From assembly GCF_030315685.1 (NCBI RefSeq), contig NZ_JASXSI010000004.1:124001-188000 (forward strand): a DNA stretch of 64,000 bases. The letters run 5' to 3'. This document shows positions 9,316 through 17,969 of this stretch, piece after piece; positions within the stretch are counted from its first letter, which is position 1, and each line of letters begins with the position of its first letter. The notes under the pieces are model-generated. The model worked only from the letters and a program-made list of their open reading frames with translations, was not told the origin of the DNA and ran no database searches. Position numbers and translations under genes: made by a program. This DNA comes from Gordonia sp. ABSL11-1 (lineage in GTDB: Bacteria > Actinomycetota > Actinomycetes > Mycobacteriales > Mycobacteriaceae).

Positions 9316-10740
9316 ATGACAGCCACCCCTGAAGCCGGTGCGCCCAGTACCGACCAACCCGAACTCAGACGCGTTCTCGGATGGAAGCTGCTGCTGCTCT
9401 TCATCATCGGCGACATCCTGGGCACCGGCGTCTACGCTCTCACCGGCCAGGTGGCCGGCGAGGTCGGCGGCGCCGCGTGGGTCCCGTTCCTGATCGCCTT
9501 CGCGGTCGCGACCCTGACCGCTTTCTCGTATCTCGAACTGGTGACGAAGTACCCGCAGGCGGCGGGCGCCGCGCTGTATGTGCACAAGGCATTCGGCGTC
9601 CACTTCATCACGTTCATCGTGCTGTTCACGGTGATGTGCTCCGGTATCACGTCGGCGACGACGGCGTCCCGGGCGTTCGCGGTGAACATGCTGACCGCCT
9701 TCAGCGGCGGCGACAAGCCCGACACCACCAGTCCGGCCCTGCTCTTCTTCGCGATCGCCTTCCTGCTGGTGGTCATGTTCATCAACTTCCGTGGCGTCGC
9801 CGAGGGCGTGGGCACCAACGTCGTGCTGACCCTGGTCGAGCTGTCCGGCCTGCTGATGGTGATCTTCATCGGCTACTGGTTCATCGTCGGCGGCAACGCC
9901 GAGCACTGGGACGCGGTGGCGGCCTTCGAGACACCCGACGACAAGAACGTCTTCATAGCGATCACGGCGGCGACATCACTGGCGTTCTTCGCGCTCGTCG
10001 GATTCGAGGACTCGGTGAACATGGCCGAGGAATGCAAGGAACCGGTCCGCATCTTCCCCAAGGTCATGCTGAGCGGTCTGGCGATCACCGCCGTGGTGTA
10101 CGTGCTCATCTCGATCGCCGCCGTCGCGATCGTGCCGGTCGGCGTCCTCGCCGAGAGCGAGACCCCGCTCATCGACGTGGTGCAGGCCGCGGCCCCCGAC
10201 TTCCCGATCGGTGAGCTGCTGCCATGGATCTCGATGTTCGCGGTCGCCAACACCGCGCTCATCAACATGATGATGGCCAGCCGGTTGCTCTATGGCATGT
10301 CCAAGCAGGGCGTGCTGCCGGGCTTCCTCTCCTACGTCCACCCGGGTCGCCGGACACCCGTTGCGGCGATCATCTTCACCACCGTCATCGCGCTGTGCCT
10401 GCTCGTGTACGTCAGCGCGGACCCGGAGAGCTCGGTGGTCGGCCTGCTCGGCGGCACCACCGCACTACTCCTGCTGGCCGTCTTCACCGTGGTGAACATC
10501 TCGGTCCTCGTGCTCCGCCGCAAGCCGGTGCAGCACAAGCATTTCCGCACGTGGACGCCTATCGCCGTGCTGGGCGCCGTGACGTGCGGCTACCTCACGC
10601 TGCCGGTCACCGGCCGCGATCCGGAGCAGTACGTGATCGCCGGGTGGCTCCTGCTACTGGGAGTGATCCTGTGGGCGCTGACGTACTGGCACCATCGACG
10701 CCGACACATCCCGAAAGGTCATCTGGAAGAGGTGAACTGA
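9316..10740 (+). CDS. APC-superfamily amino acid permease
   Basis: This 474-residue inner-membrane protein has about twelve hydrophobic segments. The first is preceded by WKLLLLFIIGDILGTGVYALTG, which carries the GxG-type substrate motif of the APC fold. It resembles cationic amino acid or polyamine transporters, but the substrate cannot be read from sequence. ATG at 9316 is the only sensible start. It is not part of the M. tuberculosis order in this block and stands alone on the plus strand, ending in a palindromic repeat shared with the convergent ligase gene. Confidence 0.85.
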   Translation: MTATPEAGAPSTDQPELRRVLGWKLLLLFIIGDILGTGVYALTGQVAGEVGGAAWVPFLIAFAVATLTAFSYLELVTKYPQAAGAALYVHKAFGVHFITFIVLFTVMCSGITSATTASRAFAVNMLTAFSGGDKPDTTSPALLFFAIAFLLVVMFINFRGVAEGVGTNVVLTLVELSGLLMVIFIGYWFIVGGNAEHWDAVAAFETPDDKNVFIAITAATSLAFFALVGFEDSVNMAEECKEPVRIFPKVMLSGLAITAVVYVLISIAAVAIVPVGVLAESETPLIDVVQAAAPDFPIGELLPWISMFAVANTALINMMMASRLLYGMSKQGVLPGFLSYVHPGRRTPVAAIIFTTVIALCLLVYVSADPESSVVGLLGGTTALLLLAVFTVVNISVLVLRRKPVQHKHFRTWTPIAVLGAVTCGYLTLPVTGRDPEQYVIAGWLLLLGVILWALTYWHHRRRHIPKGHLEEVN

Positions 10741-10742
10741 CG

Positions 10743-10838
10743 GGTCTCGATACGCCCTCGGGATACTCGACCGGCGAGATCTCTTGCCCGCTGGTCGAGT
10801 AGCACGCGAGCCGGCAGGCGCGCCGACGTATCGAGACC
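10743..10838. repeat. nested palindromic intergenic element (GGTCTCGATACG family)
   Basis: Outer arms GGTCTCGATACG (10743-10754) and CGTATCGAGACC (10827-10838) are perfect reverse complements. Inner arms ACTCGACC (10765-10772) and GGTCGAGT (10793-10800) pair inside them. The element fills the gap between two convergent genes and could serve as a bidirectional terminator. Partial copies occur at 35758-35806 and 52449-52460. Confidence 0.85.
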
Positions 10839-10852
10839 GCCTGCGTCCAAGG

Positions 10853-12457
10853 CTATTTGCGCAGATCCTTGCGCAGGATCTTGCCCGACGCCGACTTCGG
10901 GATGGCGTCGATGAATTCGACGGCGCGGACTTTCTTGTGCGGGGCGACCTTGGCCGCGACGAACTCGATGACCTCGTCCGCGGTCAGCTCCGTGTCGGGC
11001 TGCTTGACGACGAACGCCTTCGGGATCTCCTCGCCCTCATCATCATTGACACCGATGACCGCGGTGTCGGCGATCTTCGGATGTGTCAGCAGCAGAGCCT
11101 CGAGCTCGGCCGGCGGCACCTGGTAGCCCTTGTACTTGATGAGCTCCTTGAGCCGGTCGACGATGTAGACACATCCGGTCGGGTCGACCTGGGCCATGTC
11201 GCCGGTGTGCAGATAGCCGTCGGCATCGATGGTGTCGGCGGTGGCCTGCTCGTTGTTCAGGTATCCGAGCATCACGTTGGGCCCCTTCACCCACAGCTCG
11301 CCGGGCTCCGAGAGCCCCTCGGACGGCAGGTCGATCTCCTCGCCACTGGCCGGATCGACGATCTTGTTCTCCGAGTTGGGGATCGCCCATCCGGTCGACG
11401 ACAACGGCGGATCCTCACGGCCCAGCGCAGCCTGCGTGTCGAACGGGATGAGGTGACTCACCGGCGACAACTCGCTCATGCCGTACCCCTGCAGCATGTG
11501 CAGGTTCAGCCGCTTGGCAACCGCCTTGCCCAGCTCGTCGTCGAGCGGCGCCGCACCCGACATCATCGTGTGCAGGGACGACAGGTCGTAGTTGTCGACG
11601 ATGGGGTGCTTGGCCAGCGCGACCGCGACCGGCGGAGCGATGTAGGCGCTGGTGACCTTGTGGTTCTGGATGTTCTCCAGGAACTCGACGAGGTCGAAGC
11701 GTGGCATGATGACAAGGCGGCCGCGGTTGTACAGCGCGGCGTTGAGCAGCACCGTCATCCCGTAGATGTGGAAGAACGGGAGCACGGCGATCACCACGTC
11801 ATCGGGGGTCATCCCCTGCAGCGGCTTGATCTGGGCGACGTTGGCGACCAGGTTGCGGTGGCTGAGCGCGACACCCTTCGGGTTGCCCGTGGTGCCGGAG
11901 CTGTACGGCAGCGCCGCGACATGGGTGGCCGGGTCGATCGTGATGTCGGGCGCCGGGAGATTCGGACCCAACAGGTCGACGGCGTTGGGATTGCCGGTCG
12001 CCTTCTGGCCCTCACCGTCGAGCACGATCAGGTTCTCGTCGGAGATCCCGACCTCCTTGGCCGCGGCCGCGGCCTGTTCGAACATCGGCGAGATGGTGAT
12101 CAGCATCTTCGCCTTGGCATCGGTCAACTGCTTCGCGATCTCGGGCGCGGTGAACAACGCATTGATCGTGGTGGCCGTGCCGCCCGCCCGCAGGATTCCG
12201 TGGAAGACGGTCGCGAACGCCGGGATGTTCGGGGACAGGACCCCCACGACGTCCCCCACCGCGACGCCACGCGCGGCCAGGGCGCCGGCCGCCGCATGGA
12301 TCTGTCCGATCAACCGCCCGTAGGTCGTCTCGTCGCCGGACTTCGGATCGACCAGCGCGACGCGGTCGAGATCAGCGTCGCTGATCGAACCGAACAGGAA
12401 GTCGTAGACACTCACATTCGGGATCTCGACATCGGGAAAGGGACTCGTGAAGCTCAT
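10853..12457 (-). CDS. AMP-dependent acyl-CoA synthetase (4-coumarate-CoA ligase-like, FadD type)
   Basis: The 534-residue enzyme activates a carboxylic acid through an acyl-adenylate to its CoA thioester. It has the P-loop YSSGTTGNPKGV, the A5-like segment QGYGMSE, the hinge YIVDRLKELIKYKGYQV and the C-terminal catalytic lysine in SASGKILRKDL. Overall it resembles plant 4-coumarate-CoA ligases and bacterial fatty-acyl-CoA ligases; substrate unknown. ATG at 12457 has a strong GGAGGTG site. It is transcribed alone, away from the DUF2975 pair, and a palindrome sits 36 bp upstream. Confidence 0.88.
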   Translation of the reverse strand: MSFTSPFPDVEIPNVSVYDFLFGSISDADLDRVALVDPKSGDETTYGRLIGQIHAAAGALAARGVAVGDVVGVLSPNIPAFATVFHGILRAGGTATTINALFTAPEIAKQLTDAKAKMLITISPMFEQAAAAAKEVGISDENLIVLDGEGQKATGNPNAVDLLGPNLPAPDITIDPATHVAALPYSSGTTGNPKGVALSHRNLVANVAQIKPLQGMTPDDVVIAVLPFFHIYGMTVLLNAALYNRGRLVIMPRFDLVEFLENIQNHKVTSAYIAPPVAVALAKHPIVDNYDLSSLHTMMSGAAPLDDELGKAVAKRLNLHMLQGYGMSELSPVSHLIPFDTQAALGREDPPLSSTGWAIPNSENKIVDPASGEEIDLPSEGLSEPGELWVKGPNVMLGYLNNEQATADTIDADGYLHTGDMAQVDPTGCVYIVDRLKELIKYKGYQVPPAELEALLLTHPKIADTAVIGVNDDEGEEIPKAFVVKQPDTELTADEVIEFVAAKVAPHKKVRAVEFIDAIPKSASGKILRKDLRK

Positions 12458-12492
12458 GACACCTCCGTTGGGGGACTCCAGGAGAATCGTAG

Positions 12493-12504
12493 CAACACGC
12501 GTTG
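12493..12504. promoter_or_regulatory. candidate operator upstream of the acyl-CoA ligase
   Basis: CAACACGCGTTG is a 12-bp palindrome with a single mismatched pair, 36 bp upstream of the ligase start. Its size suits a dimeric TetR- or GntR-type repressor. The regulator is unknown, and no operon partner encodes one. Confidence 0.4.
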
Positions 12505-12642
12505 TCACGATTGACCTGAACACAATGTCCGCATCGTCCGATTGACGCGAATCGGATTCCGCCTCGACAGCGCACCACTCTACGTGGCGGCACCCCTGCG
12601 AACTCCCGACTGCGGCAAATATCTTGACCTGAGTACCGCGCA

Positions 12643-12675
12643 TTGACAAGCGATGGTTGTAGATCGATTATCGAT
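12643..12675 (+). promoter_or_regulatory. promoter with palindromic operator for the DUF2975-HTH pair
   Basis: TTGACA at 12643-12648 is followed after 17 bp by GATTAT at 12666-12671. The perfect palindrome ATCGAT-T-ATCGAT (12663-12675) covers the -10 box. A transcript would begin near 12678, exactly at the GTG start, so the mRNA is probably leaderless. The small HTH protein encoded second in the pair is the likely ligand. Confidence 0.6.
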
Positions 12676-12677
12676 GT

Positions 12678-13157
12678 GTGAACGTCGACAATCGAGTGGT
12701 ACTTGTCTCACGTGCGGCGTTGGTCGTGTTCGTCACGCTCCTCGTGGTCCCGCAGACGCTGTCGCTGCCCGGCCAGTTCGCGCACACGGCCGCCGAATCT
12801 CCGGATGTGGCGTACCTCCGCTGGCCCGCGACGACGGTCGCGGCGTTCCTGGTCCTCGGCGTGGAGATCGTGGTGATCTGCGTCTGGCGACTGCTCACAC
12901 TCGTCCGCGGCGACAAGATCTTCACCGCGGCCTCACTCGTCTGGGTGGATGTGATCGTGTGGTCGATCCTCGCCGGCCGGCTCGCCTTCGCCGCCGCATT
13001 CCGCTACCTCGGCGTGCACGCCGACGACCCGGGGCTGCCGCTGTTGATGTTTCTCTGCCTCGTGACCGTCGGAGTCCTCGGTCTGCTGATGGTGGTGATG
13101 CGCGCACTGCTGCGGCAGGCGACCGCGCTGCGCACCGACGTGGACGCGGTCATCTGA
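12678..13157 (+). CDS. DUF2975 membrane protein
   Basis: The 159-residue protein has four hydrophobic segments (about residues 8-26, 45-70, 88-110 and 118-140) and fits the DUF2975 family of small integral membrane proteins. The function of the family is unknown. It is regularly encoded next to a short YozG/XRE-type HTH regulator, as here. The GTG at 12678 coincides with the predicted transcription start. Its stop codon overlaps the next start by one base (TGATG), so the two proteins are translationally coupled. Confidence 0.8.
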   Translation: MNVDNRVVLVSRAALVVFVTLLVVPQTLSLPGQFAHTAAESPDVAYLRWPATTVAAFLVLGVEIVVICVWRLLTLVRGDKIFTAASLVWVDVIVWSILAGRLAFAAAFRYLGVHADDPGLPLLMFLCLVTVGVLGLLMVVMRALLRQATALRTDVDAVI

Positions 13158-13363
13158 TGCCGATCGTCGTCCGGATCGACGTGGAGCTGGCCCGTCGCAA
13201 GATGAGTGTCGCCGAGTTCGCCGAACGCGTCGGGCTGACCGCCGCCAACGTGTCGGTACTCAAGAACGGCAGGGCCAAGGCGATCCGGTTCAGCACTCTC
13301 GAGGCCATGTGCCGTGTGCTCGATTGCCAGCCGGGACATCTTCTCGAATTCGTCGACGAATGA
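13157..13363 (+). CDS. small XRE-family helix-turn-helix regulator (YozG-like)
   Basis: This 68-residue protein is a single HTH domain: RKMSVAEFAERVGLTAANVSVLKNG is the HTH core, followed by FSTLEAMCRVLDCQPGHLLEF. It has no ligand-binding domain. Coupling to the DUF2975 gene suggests the membrane partner modulates or is controlled by it. It is the natural candidate to bind the ATCGATTATCGAT palindrome at its own promoter; this is inference. Confidence 0.88.
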   Translation: MPIVVRIDVELARRKMSVAEFAERVGLTAANVSVLKNGRAKAIRFSTLEAMCRVLDCQPGHLLEFVDE

Positions 13364-13415
13364 CCAGAGATGGGCGACCGGAAACCGGCTCATCCGCGAG
13401 AGATGCTGCCGTCGT

Positions 13416-14030
13416 TCAGCTCTCGTCGTCAGTGGCGGAGGCCTCCGGCTGCTCCCCCGCGCGATCGACGGCGGTGACGCCCGGCTCGTAGCGCCCCTCG
13501 AGCGGCTCTCCCGGCTCGGGAAGCGACTCCTTGTCGATGAGGTGTTCGAAGGCAAGGAGGTTCCGCAGCGACTCACCACGCGAGACGCGCCACGCCCACT
13601 CGCGCTGGATGGACGAGAGGAAGCCGATCTCGAGGAGCGTGTTGAAGTCGCCGTCGGCGGCCTCGAGTACCTGCCCGAGGACACGGTCGACCTCGTCGGC
13701 ACTGAGCGCATCACCGGAGATCCGCCCGACGAGATAGATGTCGCCGGTGTTGTCGATGGTGTAGGCGACGCCGTAGAGCCGACGGTTGCGCCGGAGCAGA
13801 TAGCGGTAGACGCCCTCGTGGTTCTCGTCGGGGCGGCGGCAGACAAAGGCCTCGACCCGCACCCCGTGCGGACCGGCGGTCAGCAGAACGGTCGTGGTGA
13901 GCTTGCGTTCGCCGGGCAGTTCGAGGACGAGGTGGTCGGCCTGTGCTCCGCCGGCGTCCTTGCGGCTGAACGGGATCTCCCGTTCGGCGAGCGTGGATTC
14001 GAGTAGGTCGACGATCTCGGCTTGGTTCAC
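13416..14030 (-). CDS. YbjN-domain protein (Rv0487-like)
   Basis: The 204-residue protein fits the YbjN/type III secretion chaperone-like fold (TIR-domain-unrelated), with a conserved VYRYLLRRNRRLYGVAYTIDNTGDIYLVGRI core at about residues 74-104. The function is unknown. The GTG at 14030 lies 4 bp after the mshA stop codon, so the two are translationally linked, as in M. tuberculosis Rv0486-Rv0487. The C-terminal 30 residues are polar and probably disordered. Confidence 0.85.
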   Translation of the reverse strand: MNQAEIVDLLESTLAEREIPFSRKDAGGAQADHLVLELPGERKLTTTVLLTAGPHGVRVEAFVCRRPDENHEGVYRYLLRRNRRLYGVAYTIDNTGDIYLVGRISGDALSADEVDRVLGQVLEAADGDFNTLLEIGFLSSIQREWAWRVSRGESLRNLLAFEHLIDKESLPEPGEPLEGRYEPGVTAVDRAGEQPEASATDDES

Positions 14031-14034
14031 CCGT

Positions 14035-15384
14035 TCATCCTTGTCTGACGGTCATGCGTGGTCGGCGACGACGCCAGCGACGCGAACCCCGGCGCACCGA
14101 CGCCGCACCGGTCGTCCCCGGGTTGCGCGCCGCGAACGACGCCATCGCGTCGGAGTAGCTCGACAGCAACTGTGTCGCGGTGTGTTCCCAGGAGAACTGC
14201 TCGGCATGTGTGCGCGTGTTGCGTCGCATCGCGGCGAGCCGGTCCGGGTCGTCGAGCAGTCCGCCGATCGCGGCGGTCCAGTCCTCGACGTCGTGCCCGT
14301 CGACGAGCAGCCCGGTACGGCCGTCGGCGACCGCGACGCTCAGTCCACCGACGTCGGCGGCGATCACCGGTGTCCCGCACGCCTGCGCCTCGATCGCGAC
14401 CAGCCCGAAACTCTCCGAATAGCTCGGTACAGCAACGACATCCGACGCCCGATAGACCTGGGCGAGGCGATGGGACGGCTGCGGCGGCAGGAACGTGACG
14501 GCGTCGCTGATGCCCAGTTCGGCGGCGAGATCGATGAGCGCCGTCGGCTGCGCGAGGCCGCTGCCCGACGGTCCGCCGACGACGAGGACACGGACCCGGC
14601 GGCCCTGTCGGCGCGACCGCTCGACGATGGGTGCGGCCGCGGCCAGGAGGACGTCGGGGGCCTTGAGCGGCTGAATGCGGCCGACGAAGGTCAGGACCGT
14701 CTCGTCGGGCCGCAGGCCGAGTTCGGCGCGGGCCTGGTCACGTGGTCCGGGCGCGTAGACGTCGAGGTCGGCGCCAGGGGTGACGACGTCGATCCGACCG
14801 CGGTCGGCGTGATACATCGACATCAGCTCGGTCGCCTCGGTCTCGGTGTTGACGACCATGCGGTCGGCCTCGTCGACGACCTGCTGCTCACCGATCACCC
14901 GCAGCATCGGCTCCGCGGTGTCGCCCTTGGCCAATGACGCGTTCTTCACCGCCGCGAGGGTGTGGGCGGTGTGGACCAGAGGCACACCCCAGCGGTCGCG
15001 GGCCAGCCAGCCCACCTGGCCGGACAGCCAGTAGTGCGAGTGGATGAGGTCGTAGTAGCCGGGCTTGTGCATGGCCTCGGCCCGCAGGACCCCCGCGGTG
15101 AAGGCGCACAGCTGGGCCGGCAGGTCGCGTTTGTCGAGGCCCTCGAACGGGCCCGCCACGACGTTGCGGACGGTGACGCCGGGTGCCGCGACGACGGTCG
15201 GCGCATCCGACGACGACGTCGCGCGGGTGAAGATCTCGACCTCGATCCCGCGCCGGGCCATCCGGGTGGCGGTCTGCCAGACGTAGACGTTCATCCCCCC
15301 GGCGTCGCCGGTGCCCGGCTGCGCCAACGGCGAGGTGTGCACGGAGATGAGTGCGACTCGCCGCGGCAACGGGGGGCTGGTCAT
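14035..15384 (-). CDS. mshA: D-inositol-3-phosphate glycosyltransferase (mycothiol biosynthesis)
   Basis: The 449-residue GT4 (GT-B fold) enzyme transfers GlcNAc from UDP-GlcNAc to inositol 3-phosphate, the first step of mycothiol synthesis. Diagnostic segments are [20 protein letters not shown] at the N-terminus, [26 protein letters not shown], and the nucleotide-sugar motif [22 protein letters not shown]. Its last 20 residues are arginine rich. ATG at 15384 gives the canonical N-terminus. Together with the YbjN gene it forms a conserved pair. Confidence 0.95.
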   Translation of the reverse strand: MTSPPLPRRVALISVHTSPLAQPGTGDAGGMNVYVWQTATRMARRGIEVEIFTRATSSSDAPTVVAAPGVTVRNVVAGPFEGLDKRDLPAQLCAFTAGVLRAEAMHKPGYYDLIHSHYWLSGQVGWLARDRWGVPLVHTAHTLAAVKNASLAKGDTAEPMLRVIGEQQVVDEADRMVVNTETEATELMSMYHADRGRIDVVTPGADLDVYAPGPRDQARAELGLRPDETVLTFVGRIQPLKAPDVLLAAAAPIVERSRRQGRRVRVLVVGGPSGSGLAQPTALIDLAAELGISDAVTFLPPQPSHRLAQVYRASDVVAVPSYSESFGLVAIEAQACGTPVIAADVGGLSVAVADGRTGLLVDGHDVEDWTAAIGGLLDDPDRLAAMRRNTRTHAEQFSWEHTATQLLSSYSDAMASFAARNPGTTGAASVRRGSRRWRRRRPRMTVRQG

Positions 15385-15462
15385 CCCACCAGCTTAGAGA
15401 AGGCCGTATCAACGCTCATCGTGCCCGGGCACACCGGCCTCGCCCGCAGATCTCGGCGTGGG

Positions 15463-15498
15463 TTGACACTCTTCTGATTGTGTCTCATTCTCGACACA
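15463..15498 (+). promoter_or_regulatory. leaderless promoter and inverted repeat for the P450-TetR operon
   Basis: TTGACA at 15463-15468 and CATTCT at 15486-15491 are 17 bp apart, placing transcription start near 15498, which is the A of the P450 start codon. An inverted repeat TGTGTC (15479-15484) / GACACA (15493-15498) with an 8-nt spacer brackets the -10 box. It is a plausible operator for the TetR protein encoded second in the operon. Confidence 0.55.
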
Positions 15499-16781
15499 TG
15501 AGTGCTGAAGTGTCCGACGTGGCCGAGATCCCGCGGTTCTCGCTTCGATCCGGCGCGACGTGGGCCGACCCCTATCCGATGTACGCCGCGCTGCGCCAGC
15601 ACTCACCCGTGCATCACGTCGAACCCGCGACCGACCCGGGCACCGGCGAGCCCGACGCCGGCGACTACTGGGTCCTCACCCGTCACGCCGACGTCCTCGC
15701 CGCCGCCAACGACGCGACGACGTTCTCCTCGGCCCAGGGGCTCACCGTCGCCTACGGTGAACTCGACGCGATCGGCATGGCCGACCATCCGCCGATGGTC
15801 ATGCAGGATCCGCCGACCCACACCGCGTTCCGACGGTTGGTGTCGCGTGGATTCACCCCGCGTCAGGTCGTCGAGATCGAGCCGAAGGTGCGCGAGTTCG
15901 TCGTCGAGCGCCTCGAACGCCTCCCCTCCGGCGGCCCCGCGGACATCGTCGGCGAGCTGTTCAAACCGCTGCCCAGCATGGTGGTCGCCCACTATCTCGG
16001 TGTGCCCGAAGAGGATTGGTCACGCTTCGACGGGTGGACGGAGGCCGTGGTCGGCGCGACGTCGTCGGCCGGTGGGGTCGGTGGCATGGACGCCGCCGCC
16101 GAGTCCGCCGGGGCGGCGACGCTGGAGATGCTCGGGTACTTCAGCGAGCTCGTCGACTACCGCAAGCGCCACCCGGCCGACGACACGGTCTCGCAGTTGG
16201 TCGCGGCCGGTCTGGCCGACGATCCCGAGAATCCGCACGGGCTGCTGTCGATCATGGCGTTCACCTTCACCATGGTGGCCGGCGGAAACGACACCACGAC
16301 CGGGATGCTCGGCGGGAGTGTGGCTCTGCTGCACCGCTTTCCCGAGGAACGGCAGCGACTCGTCGACGACCCCGGATTGATTCCCGGCTCCGTCGACGAA
16401 CTGCTGCGCCTCACCTCGCCGGTGCAGGGTCTCGCCCGCACGACGTCGCGCGACGTGCACTATCCGGACACCCCGGACGGCGGCGCCACGATCCCCGCCG
16501 GCCGAAAGGTGTTGTTGTGCTATGGGTCTGCCAACCGAGATCCGTCGGTGTACGGACCGGACGCCGACGAGCTCGACGTCACGCGGCGTCCCCGCAACAT
16601 CCTCACGTTCAGCCACGGGAACCACCACTGCCTCGGCGCCGCCGCCGCTCGGATGCAGGCGCGAGTGGCCCTGGCCGAATTGCTGGCTCGCCACCCGCGG
16701 TTCACCGTGGACGTCGACGGAATCCAATGGGCCGACGGCAATTACGTCCGACGACCCACCTACGTGGGCGTCCATGTCTGA
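15498..16781 (+). CDS. cytochrome P450
   Basis: The 427-residue soluble P450 has the I-helix oxygen-binding segment AGGNDTT, the ExxR helix (ELLRLTS), and the heme loop FSHGNHHCLGAAAAR with the thiolate ligand Cys378. It resembles actinobacterial class I enzymes that need separate ferredoxin and reductase; none is encoded nearby. The substrate is unknown. ATG at 15498 lies at the predicted transcription start. The stop overlaps the following TetR start by 8 bp. Confidence 0.93.
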   Translation: MSAEVSDVAEIPRFSLRSGATWADPYPMYAALRQHSPVHHVEPATDPGTGEPDAGDYWVLTRHADVLAAANDATTFSSAQGLTVAYGELDAIGMADHPPMVMQDPPTHTAFRRLVSRGFTPRQVVEIEPKVREFVVERLERLPSGGPADIVGELFKPLPSMVVAHYLGVPEEDWSRFDGWTEAVVGATSSAGGVGGMDAAAESAGAATLEMLGYFSELVDYRKRHPADDTVSQLVAAGLADDPENPHGLLSIMAFTFTMVAGGNDTTTGMLGGSVALLHRFPEERQRLVDDPGLIPGSVDELLRLTSPVQGLARTTSRDVHYPDTPDGGATIPAGRKVLLCYGSANRDPSVYGPDADELDVTRRPRNILTFSHGNHHCLGAAAARMQARVALAELLARHPRFTVDVDGIQWADGNYVRRPTYVGVHV

Positions 16782-17370
16782 CTCCCGCACCGTGGACTGG
16801 CTCGCGACGGACCGAGCCGAACTCGGTACCCAACGCATCCTGGACGTCGCGGAACGTCTCTTCATCGAGCACGGCGTCGCAGCGGTGACCATGCGTTCGC
16901 TGGCCACCGCGGTCGGCTGTTCGAGGGCGACTCTGTACCGGTACTTCCCGGGAAAATCCGAGGTGCTCGCCGCCTATGTCGAACGCGCGGCCGCGCAGGT
17001 AGGTGTCGCCATCGCCGGGGCCACCGACGGCACGAGTGATCCCGGCACACGCTTGATCGCCGCAGTCATGACGGCCGTCGAGGCCGTGCGGGCGAACCCG
17101 GCATTGTCGGCATGGTTCACGGCGGACACCGCCGGGGCGTCGGCGAATCTCGCACTCCTGTCCCCCGCGATCGAGGAGATCGTGCGCGGCTTCCTCGCGG
17201 ACATCCGCGCCGACGACGGCGGACGCGACCCCGATGCCGCCGACCTGCGCGAACGCGGGCGATGGCTGGTCCGCGTGATCGTCTCCCTCCTGACCACGCC
17301 GGGACGGGACCCGGACGACGAGCGGGCGATGCTCGAACAATTCGTCGTGCCGGTGGTTCTCGGTCCGTGA
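16774..17370 (+). CDS. TetR-family transcriptional regulator
   Basis: The 198-residue protein has a TetR N-terminal DNA-binding domain: RILDVAERLFIEHGVAAVTMRSLA, then the recognition helix region VGCSRATLYRYFPGKSEVLAAYV. The helical C-terminal domain would bind a ligand, possibly the P450 substrate. The start ATG at 16774 lies inside the end of the P450 gene, so it is cotranscribed and coupled, unlike most TetR genes, which are divergent. It probably autoregulates the operon. Confidence 0.9.
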   Translation: MSDSRTVDWLATDRAELGTQRILDVAERLFIEHGVAAVTMRSLATAVGCSRATLYRYFPGKSEVLAAYVERAAAQVGVAIAGATDGTSDPGTRLIAAVMTAVEAVRANPALSAWFTADTAGASANLALLSPAIEEIVRGFLADIRADDGGRDPDAADLRERGRWLVRVIVSLLTTPGRDPDDERAMLEQFVVPVVLGP

Positions 17371-17419
17371 TCCTCCGCCCGGACGGGAGCCGGTCGGCGA
17401 GCGCGTGCGGTGAGGTCTG

Positions 17420-17809
17420 CTAGCGCTGCCGACCGCGGTACTTGCGGTGGTACTCGTCGTACAGATCGGCGTCGCGTTCGCGTTCGATCTTCGTGACGAG
17501 CTCGGGATCCAGACCATGCTGTGTCAGCCGGTAGCGGCGGTACACGCGGTTCAGAGCGATCGAGAAGAAGATGTACGGCAACAGGATCGGGATGGTCATG
17601 TTGAGCCGGATGATGAAGTCGGTGGGGATGAACATCATCGGCGCGAGCAGGATCACGCACGGCACCGCCCACCGCGCGACCATCCGAGCGGCCGCCCCGG
17701 GCCCGGCGAGATCGTTGGCGACCCAGTCCCGCGTCGACGGCGGCAACTTCGCCCCATAGGCGTACTTCACGTATTGCCAGCCCTTGGGGCCCGTCAGACC
17801 GTCGCTCAC
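17420..17809 (-). CDS. small membrane protein, DUF5313-like
   Basis: This 129-residue protein has an amphipathic start (GWQYVKYAYGAKLPPSTRDWVANDLAGPGA) and two hydrophobic segments at about residues 48-65 and 70-87, then a charged tail rich in Arg and Tyr. The pattern recalls the mycobacterial DUF5313 family of unknown function; I am only moderately sure of that assignment. It is transcribed alone, convergent with the TetR gene and divergent from znuA. Confidence 0.7.
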   Translation of the reverse strand: MSDGLTGPKGWQYVKYAYGAKLPPSTRDWVANDLAGPGAAARMVARWAVPCVILLAPMMFIPTDFIIRLNMTIPILLPYIFFSIALNRVYRRYRLTQHGLDPELVTKIERERDADLYDEYHRKYRGRQR

Positions 17810-17931
17810 GAATTCGATAGTACGCGATTGAATCGATGGCTACCCGTCGGGTTCCGTACCAACCGTTCCGACCGGGGACCATCTCTGCTGTGCCGATTCG
17901 CCGCGCCGTCGCGGGGTCCCCTACACTGCTT

Positions 17932-17950
17932 TCGGTAACGATTGTCATTT
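17932..17950. promoter_or_regulatory. candidate Zur box upstream of znuA
   Basis: The 15-mer 17933-17947, CGGTAACGATTGTCA, matches the actinobacterial Zur consensus TGAAAATGATTTTCA at ten positions, with the right half (GATTGTCA) the better one. It lies between a -10-like TACACT (17922-17927) and the znuA start. Zinc-dependent repression of the operon is inferred. Confidence 0.5.
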
Positions 17951-17969
17951 GCGTGAGGCGGAGAAGACG

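Noticed and set aside
10784..12514. 576-residue open frame on the plus strand opposite the acyl-CoA ligase
   Set aside because: No domain can be seen, whereas the minus strand has all adenylation motifs and a strong ribosome site.
17812..17948. possible tRNA or riboswitch upstream of znuA
   Set aside because: No cloverleaf or T-loop sequence, and the region is better explained by a -10 box and Zur-like site.
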